From: Branchinecta lynchi
Taxonomy: Eukaryota > Arthropoda > Branchiopoda > Anostraca > Branchinectidae
Length of the DNA: 64,000 nt
Direction of reading: 5' to 3'
Assembly: GCA_023053575.1 (NCBI GenBank)
Contig: JAKZAP010000022.1
Coordinates: 11,946,518 to 12,010,517 of the forward strand
The notes below the pieces were generated by a model that saw nothing but the letters and a program-made list of their open reading frames with translations, had not been told where the DNA came from and ran no database searches. The position numbers and the translations under genes were made by a program. Shown here in pieces: positions 22,233 to 32,188 of this stretch; position 1 is the first letter of the stretch; each line of letters begins with the position of its first letter.

Positions 22233-22558
22233 GAATCTAGAACTATTCCATTACTTTCCGTTTCAGTAACAAGCACTGTACGCGACCAGTCTGCCTTTTT
22301 TCAGTTTTCCTTTCACAGTTGTGTGCTTTAAGCCGCTTTTACATTGACTCGAAGAGCCCTTCACTAAGCTACACAACCTCTGTGTCACGGCTATGCATAA
22401 GATTTTTCAGTGAAAATTTAAGTTTTTAAAGAGAAACTGGAGAATAACCTAGTACTAATGAAGAAAAACCTACGAATGATGATTAAAAACCGAAAAAGGA
22501 AAAACACGCAGCATCCAGCGTGACAATGTTCTCGCGCAGGCGTGAAAGAAAAGCCATA

Positions 22559-22952
22559 GGCGTATTCTCGCCGTTCCCCGACGACTCCACTTGAGCAGTC
22601 CCCGCGTTTTTGTATGTTCAGGGGACTCACTCGCGAGTCCCCACGGACGGGGAATGCTCCGATTGTCATCACCATCATCTCCCTATCCGAGTCGGAGGGG
22701 AATCAATTTTTCCTGGTGTTGGTGCAATGTAAAATTAATTAAAAAAGAAACAGAATAAACAAAACCAAAAATAAAGTGGATCTAGACTAATTTTGTCAAC
22801 TGCAAAATTTTTTTTCCAACAAAATCCATTTTGGAAGCATTCGCCGTGTTCTTGCTGTTTATATACGCGGAGTCCTCGTGGAGTGAGTCCCCCTATTCTC
22901 GCCGTTCCCTTTGATTCCCCGAGGAGTCCTCGGGGAACGGCGAGAATACGCC
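22559..22952. mobile_element. TIR-B MITE, copy 1
   Basis: The ends are GGCGTATTCTCGCCGTTCCC and GGGAACGGCGAGAATACGCC, with subterminal GAGGACTCC/GGAGTCCTC palindromes. It is 394 bp long and non-coding. The second copy is 48501-48913. No consistent target duplication is visible. Confidence 0.8.
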
Positions 22953-23040
22953 TTATGCAACCTGAGCCTCGTTTTTGTTGCACGCTGCAGGTCCACGTGT
23001 ATTCTCCCGGAGTTACTATGGGTTCTCTACTGTTTCAGAA

Positions 23041-23054
23041 CCCCCCCCCCCCCC
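23041..23054. repeat. C homopolymer
   Basis: About 14 consecutive C residues in intron 1, not inside a defined element. Confidence 0.6.
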
Positions 23055-23335
23055 TCGTTTGCCCTTTCTGCTACTCTTCCAGTCGACAAAATAAATCTCT
23101 TAGTCCTTATACGGTCGTGTTAATTAAAATCAAGGCGTAGGGTAGAAGGTGACATCTAATCTATCCACTAATTATCGATTCCTAGTAAGCCGCTTCGCAT
23201 TTTACTTACTGTTGGGAGGTTTGGTGCCAAGATTTCCTCATTTTCTTTGTCACAGGTGTTGGATGATTTGTCTGTTAGATAGGAATAGTAGGTAGAGAAA
23301 AAACTGTCCGTCGAAGAAGGAGCCTTTCTAATTCC

Positions 23336-23630
23336 GAATCCTCCGGTCACGATCGAATGGCTTAGTGTTGGAGGGATGCCCGCGATAAATGTTTTTTTTT
23401 TCAGCTTCTTTCCCTCGACCTTGCTTACCGTTCTTCGACCAGCAACTAAATTGCCGATCGCTCCCGACGGGTTCAGAATAGTTATCCTCCGGTCACGATC
23501 TAATGGTTTACTATCGGAGGGAGGCCCTCGAACTCCCTTCCATCCCTTCGTTACTCCCTTCCAACCATTCCGAATCCCATCGACCAGCAACTAAATTGCC
23601 GACCGCTCCCTATGGGTTCAGAATAGTATG
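23336..23630. repeat. Tandem duplication, about 147-bp unit
   Basis: Two units share CCTCCGGTCACGATC (about 23340 and 23487) and CGACCAGCAACTAAATTGCC (about 23437 and 23581). The spacings are 147 and 144 bp. Confidence 0.75.
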
Positions 23631-23648
23631 CTAAATCGCTGAGTCAAT

Positions 23649-23911
23649 GAGCGTGTTCCACCCTACTTACCGTAGTTACTACGACTGACGTCACGAATTC
23701 TGGCTTTTTGCCGTCAAGGCTGGAACGATTTTTCTATTTTCCAGCAGGATATCATGCCACGGGCGAATCCGACCAATCACGTTACAGAGATGCGTAGTTA
23801 GTACGCTCCCGAGCAGTTACTATTTCGAGAACGTTGGAACGGTCAGCGTAGTAACTTTTCGTGAGGATGGAATGGAAATAGCAACTATTGTTAGAAGGGT
23901 GGAACACGCTC
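23649..23911. mobile_element. TIR-A MITE, copy 1
   Basis: The ends are GAGCGTGTTCCACCCTACTT and AAGGGTGGAACACGCTC. The interior contains CGTCAAGGCTGGAACGATTT and AACGGTCAGCGTAGTAACTT. Four other copies lie at 31450, 37082, 48135 and 50245, two of them in the opposite orientation. It is non-coding. Confidence 0.8.
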
Positions 23912-24408
23912 TATGAGTGAGGCCCGCTTGCAGCTCCAAGAGAAGAATAAGTGAAACCCAGCTGAGTTAAAGAAGCGTCCAGTACTGTAGTGTATTTAGT
24001 AACATTGTCTCGGAATCGCGAGCGACAGTCGACAAATTATGGCCTAGTTAGTTTTTTCCCCTTGTCGGACAAAACTGTAGGGTTATGGTTTCTCTCTAGT
24101 CTAATCAAAAAGCTCTGTTGAGAGGGAACTGGGTCATGTCAGCCGTCGATTACAGCACTCTTCTTGAGAGAAGAATTGACGTTACTTTAGAACAAGTCTA
24201 TCGACGATCCAGCTTTTCTTTTCTATGAAAATAAGGTCACGAAATTGAGAATTGCACAGGACAAGAGATATAAGGCCTTGAACAGATAGGGGTAGTCATT
24301 TCGAGAGAAAACAGAGAGGATAGAAGATAACTTGTAAATTTGGAGAGTTGAGCAGTTGCGCTCCCTTGCTTTGTTTTGACTAAAACGTTTTTGACGGCCG
24401 GGAACATA
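23912..24408. other. No recognisable feature
   Basis: Intron 1 sequence without recognised repeats. Confidence 0.35.
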
Positions 24409-24540
24409 TTATGTTTTTCTATGACACTTGCAGCCTTCGGCTCGAGTCCCAGAAAGCGATCGTTATGTCTGTCCGTCTGTGATATGTTTTCTATTTCGGG
24501 GTACTTCTCATAAGCTAGGATGATGGAACTTGACACGCGT
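24409..24540 (-). mobile_element. HP-C element, diverged terminal fragment
   Basis: It reads like the end of the intact copy at 45511: TATGACACTTGCAGCCTTCG, AGCGATCG, a GTCTGTCCGTCTGT stretch, then CATAAGCTAGGATGATGGAA. Only about 130 bp of the terminus is present. Confidence 0.6.
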
Positions 24541-24866
24541 ATGAAGGAATCGGTTCAGTGCTCTAGGAAACCTTTATTTTCCCGGGTCCGTCATCCATGG
24601 GGATTTGAAGTCACCGAGCCTAGGCTAAGGACTGTCGGCTGTATCCCAGCTCTCAAAGGATCTCCCCTTCATGCATCAGGAGATCATAACGTTGGTCTCT
24701 GATGATTCCTATCGCTTTTCGTACTTCAATGTGCATGGGTAGAGGGTAGTCAAAGGGATTACTGTGTTGTCAAAGTTTCAAGATACTGTGCTCCGCCACT
24801 GTACTCCTGAGTTCCCACTTGGGGTTCTTGACAGAAATCGATCAGAATGTCTTGACCGCCCATTCC
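24541..24866. other. No recognisable feature
   Basis: Intron 1 sequence; nothing recognised. Confidence 0.35.
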
Positions 24867-24870
24867 TTAA

Positions 24871-25241
24871 AGCACTATTTACTGTTTGTTTCACAACGTT
24901 AAAATCTACTTGAATGCTGTAAACCTAGGCTCTTCTTTTAGCAAATTATCTACGCCTTTAGCTGTTTTAAGCTTCTTCCCAGACCCATTGTCCCAGACCC
25001 ACTTGCAGCATAAACTCAGAAAAATTCAGATAACTGGTTTTACGCATCACTTGTATGATACACGAACTCGTCGGGAGCATAATGTACATAGAAAATAGTG
25101 AAGTGTGGCAAGTGCAAAAATTACCGAAGTGTCGATAGCGTTTCCGAATGTAAAATTGATAATTTGGGTCTCAGACTTAAAGAATTAGTGAATGTAGTTA
25201 CGGAAGTAGGTTGTATTCGTATTGTAGGTACGAGGAGTCCT
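24871..25241. mobile_element. TTAA-L MITE, copy 2
   Basis: It is flanked by TTAA at 24867-24870 and 25242-25245. The left end is AGCACTATTTACTG and the right end is CGAGGAGTCCT. The interior matches copy 1 in GCAAATTATCTACGCCTTTA and CTGGTTTTACGCATCA. Confidence 0.75.
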
Positions 25242-25384
25242 TTAAAGCTTAACCCAATCGGGCTGAAATCTGATAGTCTAGTTACACATGTCTAACTCAC
25301 TCAAATAGGCCTAAAAAACAGAAAAAAATGCGTTACTTTGTTCGTACGTGAGGGGTCGACGACTCTAAAATTGTATGTACACCA

Positions 25385-25800
25385 TTCTGTAATAACCTAA
25401 TAATCCTGACCATTCCGGATTATTCCTAACCATTCCGGGTTATTCCTAACTATTCCGGATTATTCCTAACCCTCTGTATGGGATATAATTCCAGTTGAAA
25501 TTAGAAATTCGAGTCATCTGGCATCCTTCATGGCTATAGCGAAGAGATTTTTCCTTGCAAAAGGATAGTAGTGATGCGTGAGTGTTTTTTGTAAGCAGAA
25601 TGTTTGTTGTATATGTATGAACCGTGTATGAATGACATGTAGAATAATATAAAAATGGTGTTACCACATTATGTAGAATAGAGAAGACTGCCACCTAACA
25701 AAATTTAATCTAATCTAACATAATCCATTCCGGATTATTCTTGACCATTCCCGATTATTTCTGACTATTCCTGACCATTCCGGATTATTCCTTCGGGACG
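25385..25800. repeat. Interrupted 20-bp minisatellite
   Basis: Units of ATTCCGGATTATTCCTAACC run from about 25390 to 25473 and again from about 25728 to 25795. A 255-bp segment with a TAATCTAATCTAACATAATC-like end separates the two halves, which looks like a later retroelement insertion into the array. Confidence 0.65.
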
Positions 25801-26099
25801 TGTACACCATTCGGGGAGAGTCGTCGATCCCTCGTTTGTACGTTTCCACGGATAATCGATTTCATCGAATGTCCTTATTCTTTCAGGATTGTGGTACCTC
25901 TACGTGCGTGTACCCCTACGCTTGAAATATTTACCAACTGCAAATGTTACCCATTGCCGAAAAATGTAAAAATATCAGATTCATTGCAACTTTTGTCATA
26001 ACGATATTTTTCTACTTTTTGCAGGTGTAATTTTCCAATCCAAAAACTGTAGAGCCACTGGGTCCAACGTTGTCGTTTGTCCCTTTCGGCCTTTCTTTC

Positions 26100-26399
26100 C
26101 CGATGAAAAATTTGTAGACTGCCTAGTAGTATGGTAGTAGTACGAAAACGTTGCATGTAATACTATGTAATCGCAAAGAAAACTATCATTTAATGTGCCT
26201 CAGACTGGTCCAATCTTATGTAGTAGTGTCCAGTAGCATCCTGTCTTGCCATAGTAGCATCCAGTGCTAATAGTAGCATATAGTAGTATGCAGTAACACG
26301 GTAGCCTTGAAGTAGAAGTATGTAGTAGCATCGTTAGTACTGCATGCAACTTTTTCGTACTACTTCATTGTACTATTTTAAGATGAATTTTTCATCGGA
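26100..26399. mobile_element. S element, copy 1
   Basis: The ends CGATGAAAAATTTGTAG and GATGAATTTTTCATCG are inverted repeats. The interior is full of GTAGTA/TACTAC triplet-rich sequence such as CAGTAGCATCCTGTCTTGCC. Other copies are at 35075-35383 and, split, at 19448-20340. Confidence 0.7.
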
Positions 26400-26429
26400 T
26401 TTGGGTAGTGCCGATTACCACTGTAATCG

Positions 26430-26790
26430 ACTCTAGTGGTAGATTTTCTTCTCCAGGATGCCGTTGACTAGGGCTTTGTAGATTTGGTACTCGGTCTTCT
26501 TCGGGAACATCGTTGAGGTGGTGCTAATGGAGCTGGGGATTTTGAGTTCGTTTCATAGGACCTTGAGTTGCGAGATCATCGGGCTGGTACTTCTGCACTG
26601 GAACAGGATGTGTTGCATGGTTTCTTCTTCCGCCCCACAGTTTCTGCATTGTGGGGATGGGGTGAGTTTCCACGAAACAAAAAAAATTTGCAAGGCCTTT
26701 GTTGGAATTCAAATTCTCCGTGTCTGGGTGAATTTTGGGTTGTCGTGCAAGCAGCGGACATTATTACTAGAGCCCCGGTTGAAAAAGTAC
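26430..26790 (-). mobile_element. LINE ORF2 C-terminus with zinc knuckle
   Basis: On the - strand one frame reads PSPQCRNCGAEEETMQHILF and continues FQCRST, giving C-x2-C-x8-H-x4-C, the knuckle at the end of many non-LTR ORF2 proteins. The preceding frame is shifted and the reverse transcriptase is absent. Confidence 0.7.
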
Positions 26791-27000
26791 AAAAGCCTTT
26801 GGATGAGTTAAAATATTTCAGTATATTTAAATATCAGATGTAAAAATAAGCTGCCTTTTCAGTTAAACTTTAAAAAGTCAAGCGATAGGTAAGGGGGTTG
26901 TAAAATGTTTCCCAAACCTGCATAAAAGATTGCCACAGAGTGATTAATTCTTAGAGAGAGAGGGATCAGTATATTTAGAAACTATCATAGCATAACTAAA

Positions 27001-27370
27001 TTCAGTTTATTGCAAATTATAAATAACAAATATGCCTTGGGGGCCCCGCAAGAAATATCTGACCAAGGCGAATCTGAGTCGTTCTCGTAAAGACTTTGTG
27101 TTTGCAGTCAGTTCGGAAATCAAGCACAAGACCAAAGGTGCGTCGTTTAGCGCCCATTTCCTGGAGGTTCAATCCTGCAGTCAGTTGGCGTATTAGGTCA
27201 AAAGCCTTTCTGAAATCCATTGGGCAAATGTCGACGAAACAGCTGCCTTTTTCGAGCCATGGTTGGACGCGGTCAAACATCGGTACTAGGTAGATCGTAG
27301 TACTGCACTTGTGGAGCCACCATACTGGAATTTATCGATAAGCCCGTGAATTTGTTGAAGAAGGAACTAT
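27001..27370 (-). mobile_element. LINE reverse transcriptase palm fragment
   Basis: The - strand frame includes CFVDICPMDFRKAFDLIRQ, corresponding to the conserved D-x-x-K-A-F-D motif of the reverse transcriptase palm. The rest of the catalytic domain is missing, so it is inactive. Confidence 0.65.
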
Positions 27371-27652
27371 GGTTGCGTTCCCCAACTTAACGATCGTTAA
27401 CAAATTGTTAATAGTTGTTCACTTTTTGCGTTCCACGTTCTGATTTCAAAATTTAAGCTCTGCCCACCTACAATTTCCGTTCCTGAGCTTAACGATTGTT
27501 AACTATTTTGTAACGATGGTCGGTGAGCATCGTTGCAAAAAAGTTAACAATCGTAGAACTAGGAAAAGTTAACGATCGTTAAAGCTGCAGTTAGCTCCGC
27601 CCCGAAGTAAAGTTACGATTGTTAACAATTGTTAAGTTTGGGGAACGCAACC
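27371..27652. mobile_element. TIR-D MITE, copy 2
   Basis: The ends are GGTTGCGTTCCCCAACTTAA and GTTTGGGGAACGCAACC. The interior matches copy 1, inverted, in CGTTCTGATTTCAAAATT and ATTTTGTAACGATGGTCGGT. The insertion point is 75 bp upstream of the next exon. Confidence 0.8.
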
Positions 27653-27727
27653 TTTAAATTCCTTTTATTATGATTTATTTATTTATGATTTATGAAATTA
27701 TCCGTTATGATTTTCTTATCCTTTCAG

Positions 27728-27975
27728 CTTCGTAAACTGCCTATGAGACAAATTCAGCAGGAGCTTAGCGACTTGGAAGTACAGCAATCGGAGATGGAGC
27801 GGCAAGGGGTCGCCCTCGAGCGGCAAATTCGGGCAATCACTGAGTCCAGTAGTAGCGAGGATGATAACTCCTCACAGTCCCTTAAACTTGAGGCAGAGGA
27901 TCTCATACTTCAACTGTTCGATATTGTGAATGAGAAGAATGAACTTCTTCGAAGGCAAACTGAGCTGATGTATTT
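27728..27975 (+). CDS. MICALL: MICAL-like protein, bMERB domain exon 1
   Basis: The acceptor is TTATCCTTTCAG and the donor is GTAAGT. The exon encodes 82 residues plus two bases, entering in phase 0 and leaving with an incomplete codon that the next exon completes as Leu. LRKLPMRQIQQELSDLEVQQ opens helix 1 of the bMERB (bivalent MICAL/EHBP Rab-binding, DUF3585) domain, followed by EMERQGVALERQIRAI, an acidic Ser/Glu/Asp loop, and helix 2 with LQLFDIVNEKNELLRRQTEL. The NEKN-xL-x-RRE/Q pattern is the best family marker. bMERB domains bind Rab8-family GTPases (Rab8, 10, 13, 35) on membranes. No residue looks disabled. Confidence 0.92.
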
Positions 27976-28076
27976 GTAAGTTTTTCTTTAATTTTCTTGT
28001 ATTTATTTTAATTCAGGAGGAGCGTCGTGGTCGATTTCTGTAATCGACCCTCTAAACAGCCTCTCTCCATCATTAA

Positions 28077-28511
28077 AGGACACCTGAAGAGTACCAAGTA
28101 TCATCCCTATCTGTATGACTTCCGATAACACTGCCTTCAGAAAACCCAATCCTAATACGAAATAGTGTTTCCAAGCTATGATTTTTGCTCCATTTCGCAT
28201 CTGTCCTTATTTCAGTACCGAACAATTTTAGAAATGAACAAATGTCTCCAATCAGCCCTTCTTCTTGAATATTTTTTAACCAGTTAAGGCGAAACGTATA
28301 TCTAAAAGAAATTCCAATACGATCCGGCCAGCGCTGTACAAGATTTGAATGAATTGTGCTTTTTGTATTGGAGTCTGCATGTGCAAACCTCCAGAAACGA
28401 ACATCCCTATTTTGAAAACGCCACGCTCAGGAGAAGAATGCTCTCCGTGGCCATGTCTGTAAATGCATTCTCCATGGTGTGTTCAAGTATGGTTTCATTG
28501 TTCAGGTGTCC
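28077..28511. mobile_element. TTAA-N MITE, copy 2
   Basis: The left flank is TTAA (28073-28076) with end AGGACACCTGAAGAG. The right end TTCAGGTGTCC abuts TTAA at 28512-28515. The interior matches copies 1 and 3. The right-hand TTAA is shared with the TTAA-P element that begins at 28516. Confidence 0.85.
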
Positions 28512-28515
28512 TTAA

Positions 28516-28920
28516 AGGACCCCTCTTGCTTGTTCTGCCTTTCTCCCCACATTTCTCCATTGTTTCCTTCCGTAACTACGAATTTTTAGCGCTTTTTCGG
28601 CCTTGCCGAGTTTTCCCGTCACCCAACGAAAAGTTTGCTGGAATCTTGACGTCCGCTGGTAACTCCTTCACACATAAGAAACTTCTGTTTATTGCTTCTT
28701 TTATTTGCTTAGTTTTCCCACTTTTTAACCAAGGCACATTCAGTTTTCAAATGTTTTGCGCCCAGCCGCCGCCTCCGAGAGCAGGGAGGCTGGATGTAGT
28801 CGACAAATGCTAACAAGAGAATCGCTAGTTTTAGGTGGAAAGTAATGGTATTTCCAAAAACGTTTTTTCTGATTCATTTCATAGGGAAAAGATCATTAAA
28901 TTTCTAGTAAGAGTTGTGCT
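28516..28920. mobile_element. TTAA-P element, copy 1
   Basis: It begins AGGACCCCTCTTGCTT after the TTAA shared with TTAA-N and ends GAGTTGTGCT before TTAA (28921-28924). Copies at 29262 and 44727 share TTTTCGGCC and GGAAAGTAATGGTATTT-like stretches. The termini have only short inverted similarity (AGGAC / AGCAC). Confidence 0.7.
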
Positions 28921-28954
28921 TTAAGCAATAGTTAAAGAAATGGTGTGTTATTAT

Positions 28955-29115
28955 TTCTTTTTTCTCTCTTTATTGAGTTATGTATTGCCAAGTTAATATT
29001 GCATCTTGTGTGTTGTTCATTGTTCCTTTTTCTTTATTTTTCTTTTCTTACACTCCATCAGTGACATTTCATGTAAAGATGAGAAATAAACATACGTATT
29101 CATTCATTCATTTTG
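28955..29115 (+). mobile_element. LINE-like 3' end, copy 2
   Basis: It contains TATTGCCAAGTTAATATTGC and GTTGTTCATTGTTCCTTTT and ends AAATAAACATACG with a (CATT)n tail at about 29100-29113. It matches 8080-8225 in reverse complement. Only the 3' untranslated end remains. Confidence 0.6.
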
Positions 29116-29164
29116 ACGTGCACTAATCACTCAAAACTAGACACAAGAGTAAACATTAGACTGT

Positions 29165-29770
29165 TATAAGTTTGATAACAGATAACATGTCTTTGCGCAC
29201 CCTTGTGTTAAACGACATTAGCTGACTTTAATGTTATTTTTTCGAGAAATGTAAAACTTAAAGGACCCCTCTTGCTTTTTCTGCCTTTTATAATATACCT
29301 AGCTCCCTTGTGGAATTATAAGCTTCCTCACCTTTCTGCATTGCTTCGTTTTGTTCCTACGAATTTTCGTGCTTTTTCGGCCATGCCGAGTTTTAACCGT
29401 CACACAAATCAAAGTTTGGCGGAGTCTTTAATGGCCGCTCACAACTCTTTCAAACATAAGGATATGAGAATCTTCTCTTTTTTACTTATTTTTCCAAATT
29501 TTTAACCAAAAATTGTTAAGTTTTTAAAAACGTTCAGTTTTCAAACGTTTTGCTCCCACCCGCCGCGTCGGAGAGCAGGAAGGCTGGATAGTGTCGACAA
29601 GCGCTAATAAGAAAATTGCTAATTTCAGGTGGAAAGTAATGGTATTTTTGGAAAACTTTTTTTCTGATCCTTTTCATAAGCAAAAGATCATTTCTAGTAA
29701 GAGTTGTGCTTTAAAAGGGTCACAATAGAAGTTTTGTCTTGAAGCATAATCACTTAAAAGACTCATAACA
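29165..29770. repeat. Repeat DD, copy 1, split by TTAA-P
   Basis: TTTGATAACAGATAAC and CACCCTTGTGTTAA (29170-29215), and AAGGGTCACAATAGA after 29714, are also found at 60825-61012. The TTAA-P element at 29262-29710 sits between the two parts with its TTAA duplication. Confidence 0.55.
29262..29710. mobile_element. TTAA-P element, copy 2
   Basis: It is flanked by TTAA (29258-29261 and 29711-29714). It starts AGGACCCCTCTTGCTTTT and ends AGTAAGAGTTGTGCT. The interior matches copy 1, including TTCGGCCATGCCGAGTTTT and CCGCGTCGGAGAGCAGG. Confidence 0.75.
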
Positions 29771-30105
29771 TATTCTTATAACGTTTTACACACGAATATG
29801 TGTTTGTTATAAAACTTCTCAGACTGTAATTAAATTAACGAACTACCAGTTCATCATTACGTTTGTGCCGGAACACCATGGGTGGCTCTTTTCAATCTAT
29901 GTTCTGTAGAAATGTCATATGTGTGATACATTTTTGTCAGGAATAATGTAAAAAAAAAAATAATCATGGAATGTTTTTTCTGAGTTTTACTCAAATCGTT
30001 AGAATTGTACTGGATTAGGGTGCCCAACGTTTAGCACGATATACAAAGAGCTTTGTACCAATATTCGTTGAAACATATTCTTTGAGCCCAAGCTGACTTT
30101 GAAAC

Positions 30106-30385
30106 ATTTATTCAAACAATGTTTACACGGATACGTCAGCTCTGATTTTTCATCAGCGATATTTCGGCCCTTCTTGGCAAGGGTCCTCGTCAGGCTGTCA
30201 ATCTTCTTGTTCAACTTCGGGGAAGGAAACAAACCTGTAACCTCAGTAATGTAATCTGTAATCTCCTTCCCCGAAGTTGAACAAGAAGATTGACAGCCTG
30301 ACGAGGACCCTTGCCAAGAAGGGCCGAAATATCGCTGATGAAAAATCAGAGCTGACGTATCCGTGTAAACATTGTTTGAATAAAT
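30106..30385. repeat. Perfect 122-bp-arm palindrome (foldback FB-E, copy 1)
   Basis: The left arm 30106-30227 and right arm 30264-30385 are exact reverse complements by my base-by-base reading, with a 36-bp loop. The arms include ATATTTCGGCCCTTCTTGGC and GGATACGTCAGCTC. The 17-bp sequence AATATTCGTTGAAACAT occurs as a direct repeat on both sides (about 30059 and 30383), which may be a target duplication. Other FB-E sequence lies at 31770-31915, 39894-39940, 63754-63915 and 14989-15008. Frames through the arms mirror each other and are not genes. Confidence 0.9.
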
Positions 30386-30427
30386 ATTCGTTGAAACATT
30401 GATTGAACGACGAATGTATTTCCTTAA

Positions 30428-30797
30428 AGGACCCCATATGTCTGTAATGCCAATGTAACCTATTTCCGTAATTGCATTCATTAATACTAAAGCCCGGAGA
30501 CCGAAACTTCGTATGTTACAATTCTAAGCCCGCTGGCGATACCTGACTAATCTATGCACTTGCCACGATTCATTATTTTCCATGCGTCATTATGCTCCCG
30601 ACGAGTGTCCGCATATCATATTAATGCGTAAAACCGGTTATCTGAAATTTGCGGAGTTTTGCTAGAAGTCAATGGGCCTGGGAAAAGGCTTAGAACAGAC
30701 AAAGCCGTGGATAATTTGTTTAAGCAGAGCCTAGTTTTAAAGTATTCAAATAGTTTTGAATACCGGAAAATAAACTGTAAATAGTGCGAGATGTGCT
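30428..30797. mobile_element. TTAA-L MITE, copy 3
   Basis: It is flanked by TTAA (30424-30427 and 30798-30801). The left end is AGGACCCCATATGTCTG and the right end is GCGAGATGTGCT. It is in the opposite orientation to copy 1 and contains ATGCGTAAAACCGGTTATCT. Confidence 0.8.
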
Positions 30798-31449
30798 TTA
30801 ACTGAACAGGGCTGGGATTCAAATTTATTATTTTCTCCAAATATTCTTTTACAACGAATAGCATAGGACGTCAACGAGTATAATAACCCTTTTTGATTTA
30901 TCATTGACTTATGGCGGTTACATTTAAACGATACGTATAAATATAAATAAACTTCTATAAATAAATATAAATAAAAAGTCATCAGTTATACGACGGTCCA
31001 CCTACCCATCACCTATTCATTTAAATGGACTTGGAAGATTCGATGAAATGCCTTACTTCGTTGCTTTGCTGCATACCATTAATCGATTTTATGAAATGAA
31101 CTTATTCTTTCGGACTTATGGTACCTCTGTGCTTGTAATATTTAGCAGCTACAACGGTAAACAGTTGCCAAAAAAAAGGAACTAAAAATTGTTTCTCTTC
31201 GGGCTCAGGCTGGAAAATCGACGAAGAAGTACTATTCGTTCGTATGTGTTTGAGGCTTGAGCCTTCACCCAGCGCATCAGGTTTCTTTGTCAGTGAAACC
31301 ACGCTTTAGCTGGCATTCAAATTGTCTGCTTGCGGATGAATTTGACGTGCCATTAGCGCATATTCTGAACGTCGCCACTTGAGCCAAAGGTGGAAAAAGC
31401 ATCCTTTAGCTGAGTAAAAATAATACAGTGGATTCAGTTCCAAGATGTA

Positions 31450-31753
31450 GTGCGTGTTCCATCCTACTTACCGTAGTTACGACGCATGACGTCACGAATT
31501 CTGCTTTTCGCCGTCAAGGCTGGAACGATTTTTCTATTTTCCAGCAGGATCTCACGCCAGGGGCGAATCCGACCAATCACGTTACAGAGATGCGTAGTTA
31601 CTACGCTTACTACGGTCCCGAGCATGGTTAGCAAATAGTAACTATTAGTTACTATTCCGACAAGGCTGGAACGGTCAGCGTAGTAACTTTTCGTGAGGAT
31701 GGAACGGAAATAGTAACTATTAGTAACTATTGTTAGAAGGGTGGAACACGCTC
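31450..31753. mobile_element. TIR-A MITE, copy 2
   Basis: The ends are GTGCGTGTTCCATCCTACTT and AAGGGTGGAACACGCTC, with GTA on both sides. It is close to copy 1 throughout and sits inside TTAA-Q. Confidence 0.8.
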
Positions 31754-31769
31754 GTAAAATAAGCTTATT

Positions 31770-31915
31770 TGACGGGGCAAAACGGATACGTCAGCTATAT
31801 TTTATTCGAGCTATATTTAGGCCCTTCTTGGCAAGGGTCCTCTTCAGGCTCAAGCTGGAAAGTAAACTAATGTAGCTGACTTATTCATTTTGCCCCGTCA
31901 AATATGATTCGCAGT
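31770..31915. repeat. FB-E foldback fragment, copy 3
   Basis: It shares ACGGATACGTCAGCTA and GGCCCTTCTTGGCAAGGGTC with the perfect palindrome. GGGGCAAAA near the start and TTTTGCCCC near the end are inverted. It is inserted in TTAA-Q. Confidence 0.6.
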
Positions 31916-31969
31916 CAGCTTGGGCTGAAGGAACATCTAAAATAAGCTGGCTTTTCAGTTAAACTCTAA

Positions 31970-32135
31970 AAGACCCGTCTTGCATATTTTGCCTTTAGTA
32001 TATATCCCTATAGCTTCTGATTTAAAAGCTTCTGAAGTGACCGCCTTTCGTCATTGTTTTGTTTTTGTGTGCTCGACGGGATCGCGATCCAACAAATACG
32101 CATCGTTCAGCGTTCAGGAATTTGTGCTAGACTAA
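31970..32135. mobile_element. TTAA-P element, fragment (copy 3)
   Basis: The left-end sequence AGACCCGTCTTGCATATTTT is similar to AGGACCCCTCTTGC. The right side is truncated. Confidence 0.5.
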
Positions 32136-32140
32136 TCCTA

Positions 32141-32158
32141 CCCCCCCCCCCCCCCCCC
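32141..32158. repeat. 18-base C homopolymer beside a splice acceptor
   Basis: Eighteen consecutive C residues end 30 bp upstream of the exon that starts at 32189, between the region where the branch point would lie and upstream sequence. Confidence 0.7.
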
Positions 32159-32188
32159 GGTATTGCTGATGCTTTATTTTTTTTTCAG

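Larger units (their letters stand above)
25850..26873. mobile_element. TTAA-Q element, copy 5, interrupted
   Basis: The left part has TGTGGTACCTCTACGTGCG and the right end is GCTTTTCAGTTAAACTTTAA-like (with GCCTTTTCAG). The interior is interrupted by an S element (26100-26399) and a LINE C-terminal fragment. The left terminus is uncertain. Confidence 0.5.
31025..31966. mobile_element. TTAA-Q element, copy 2, doubly interrupted
   Basis: It begins after TTAA (31021-31024) with ATGGACTTGGAAGATTCGAT and ends near GGCTTTTCAGTTAAACTCTA. It contains TGGTACCTCTGTGCTTGT. TIR-A (31450-31753) and an FB-E fragment (31770-31915) interrupt it. A TTAA-P fragment follows immediately. Confidence 0.65.

Noticed and set aside
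29999..30481. 160-codon frame on the - strand and a second frame at 30243-30437
   Set aside because: Both cross the perfect palindrome, so the two arms encode mirrored frames; no known domain.
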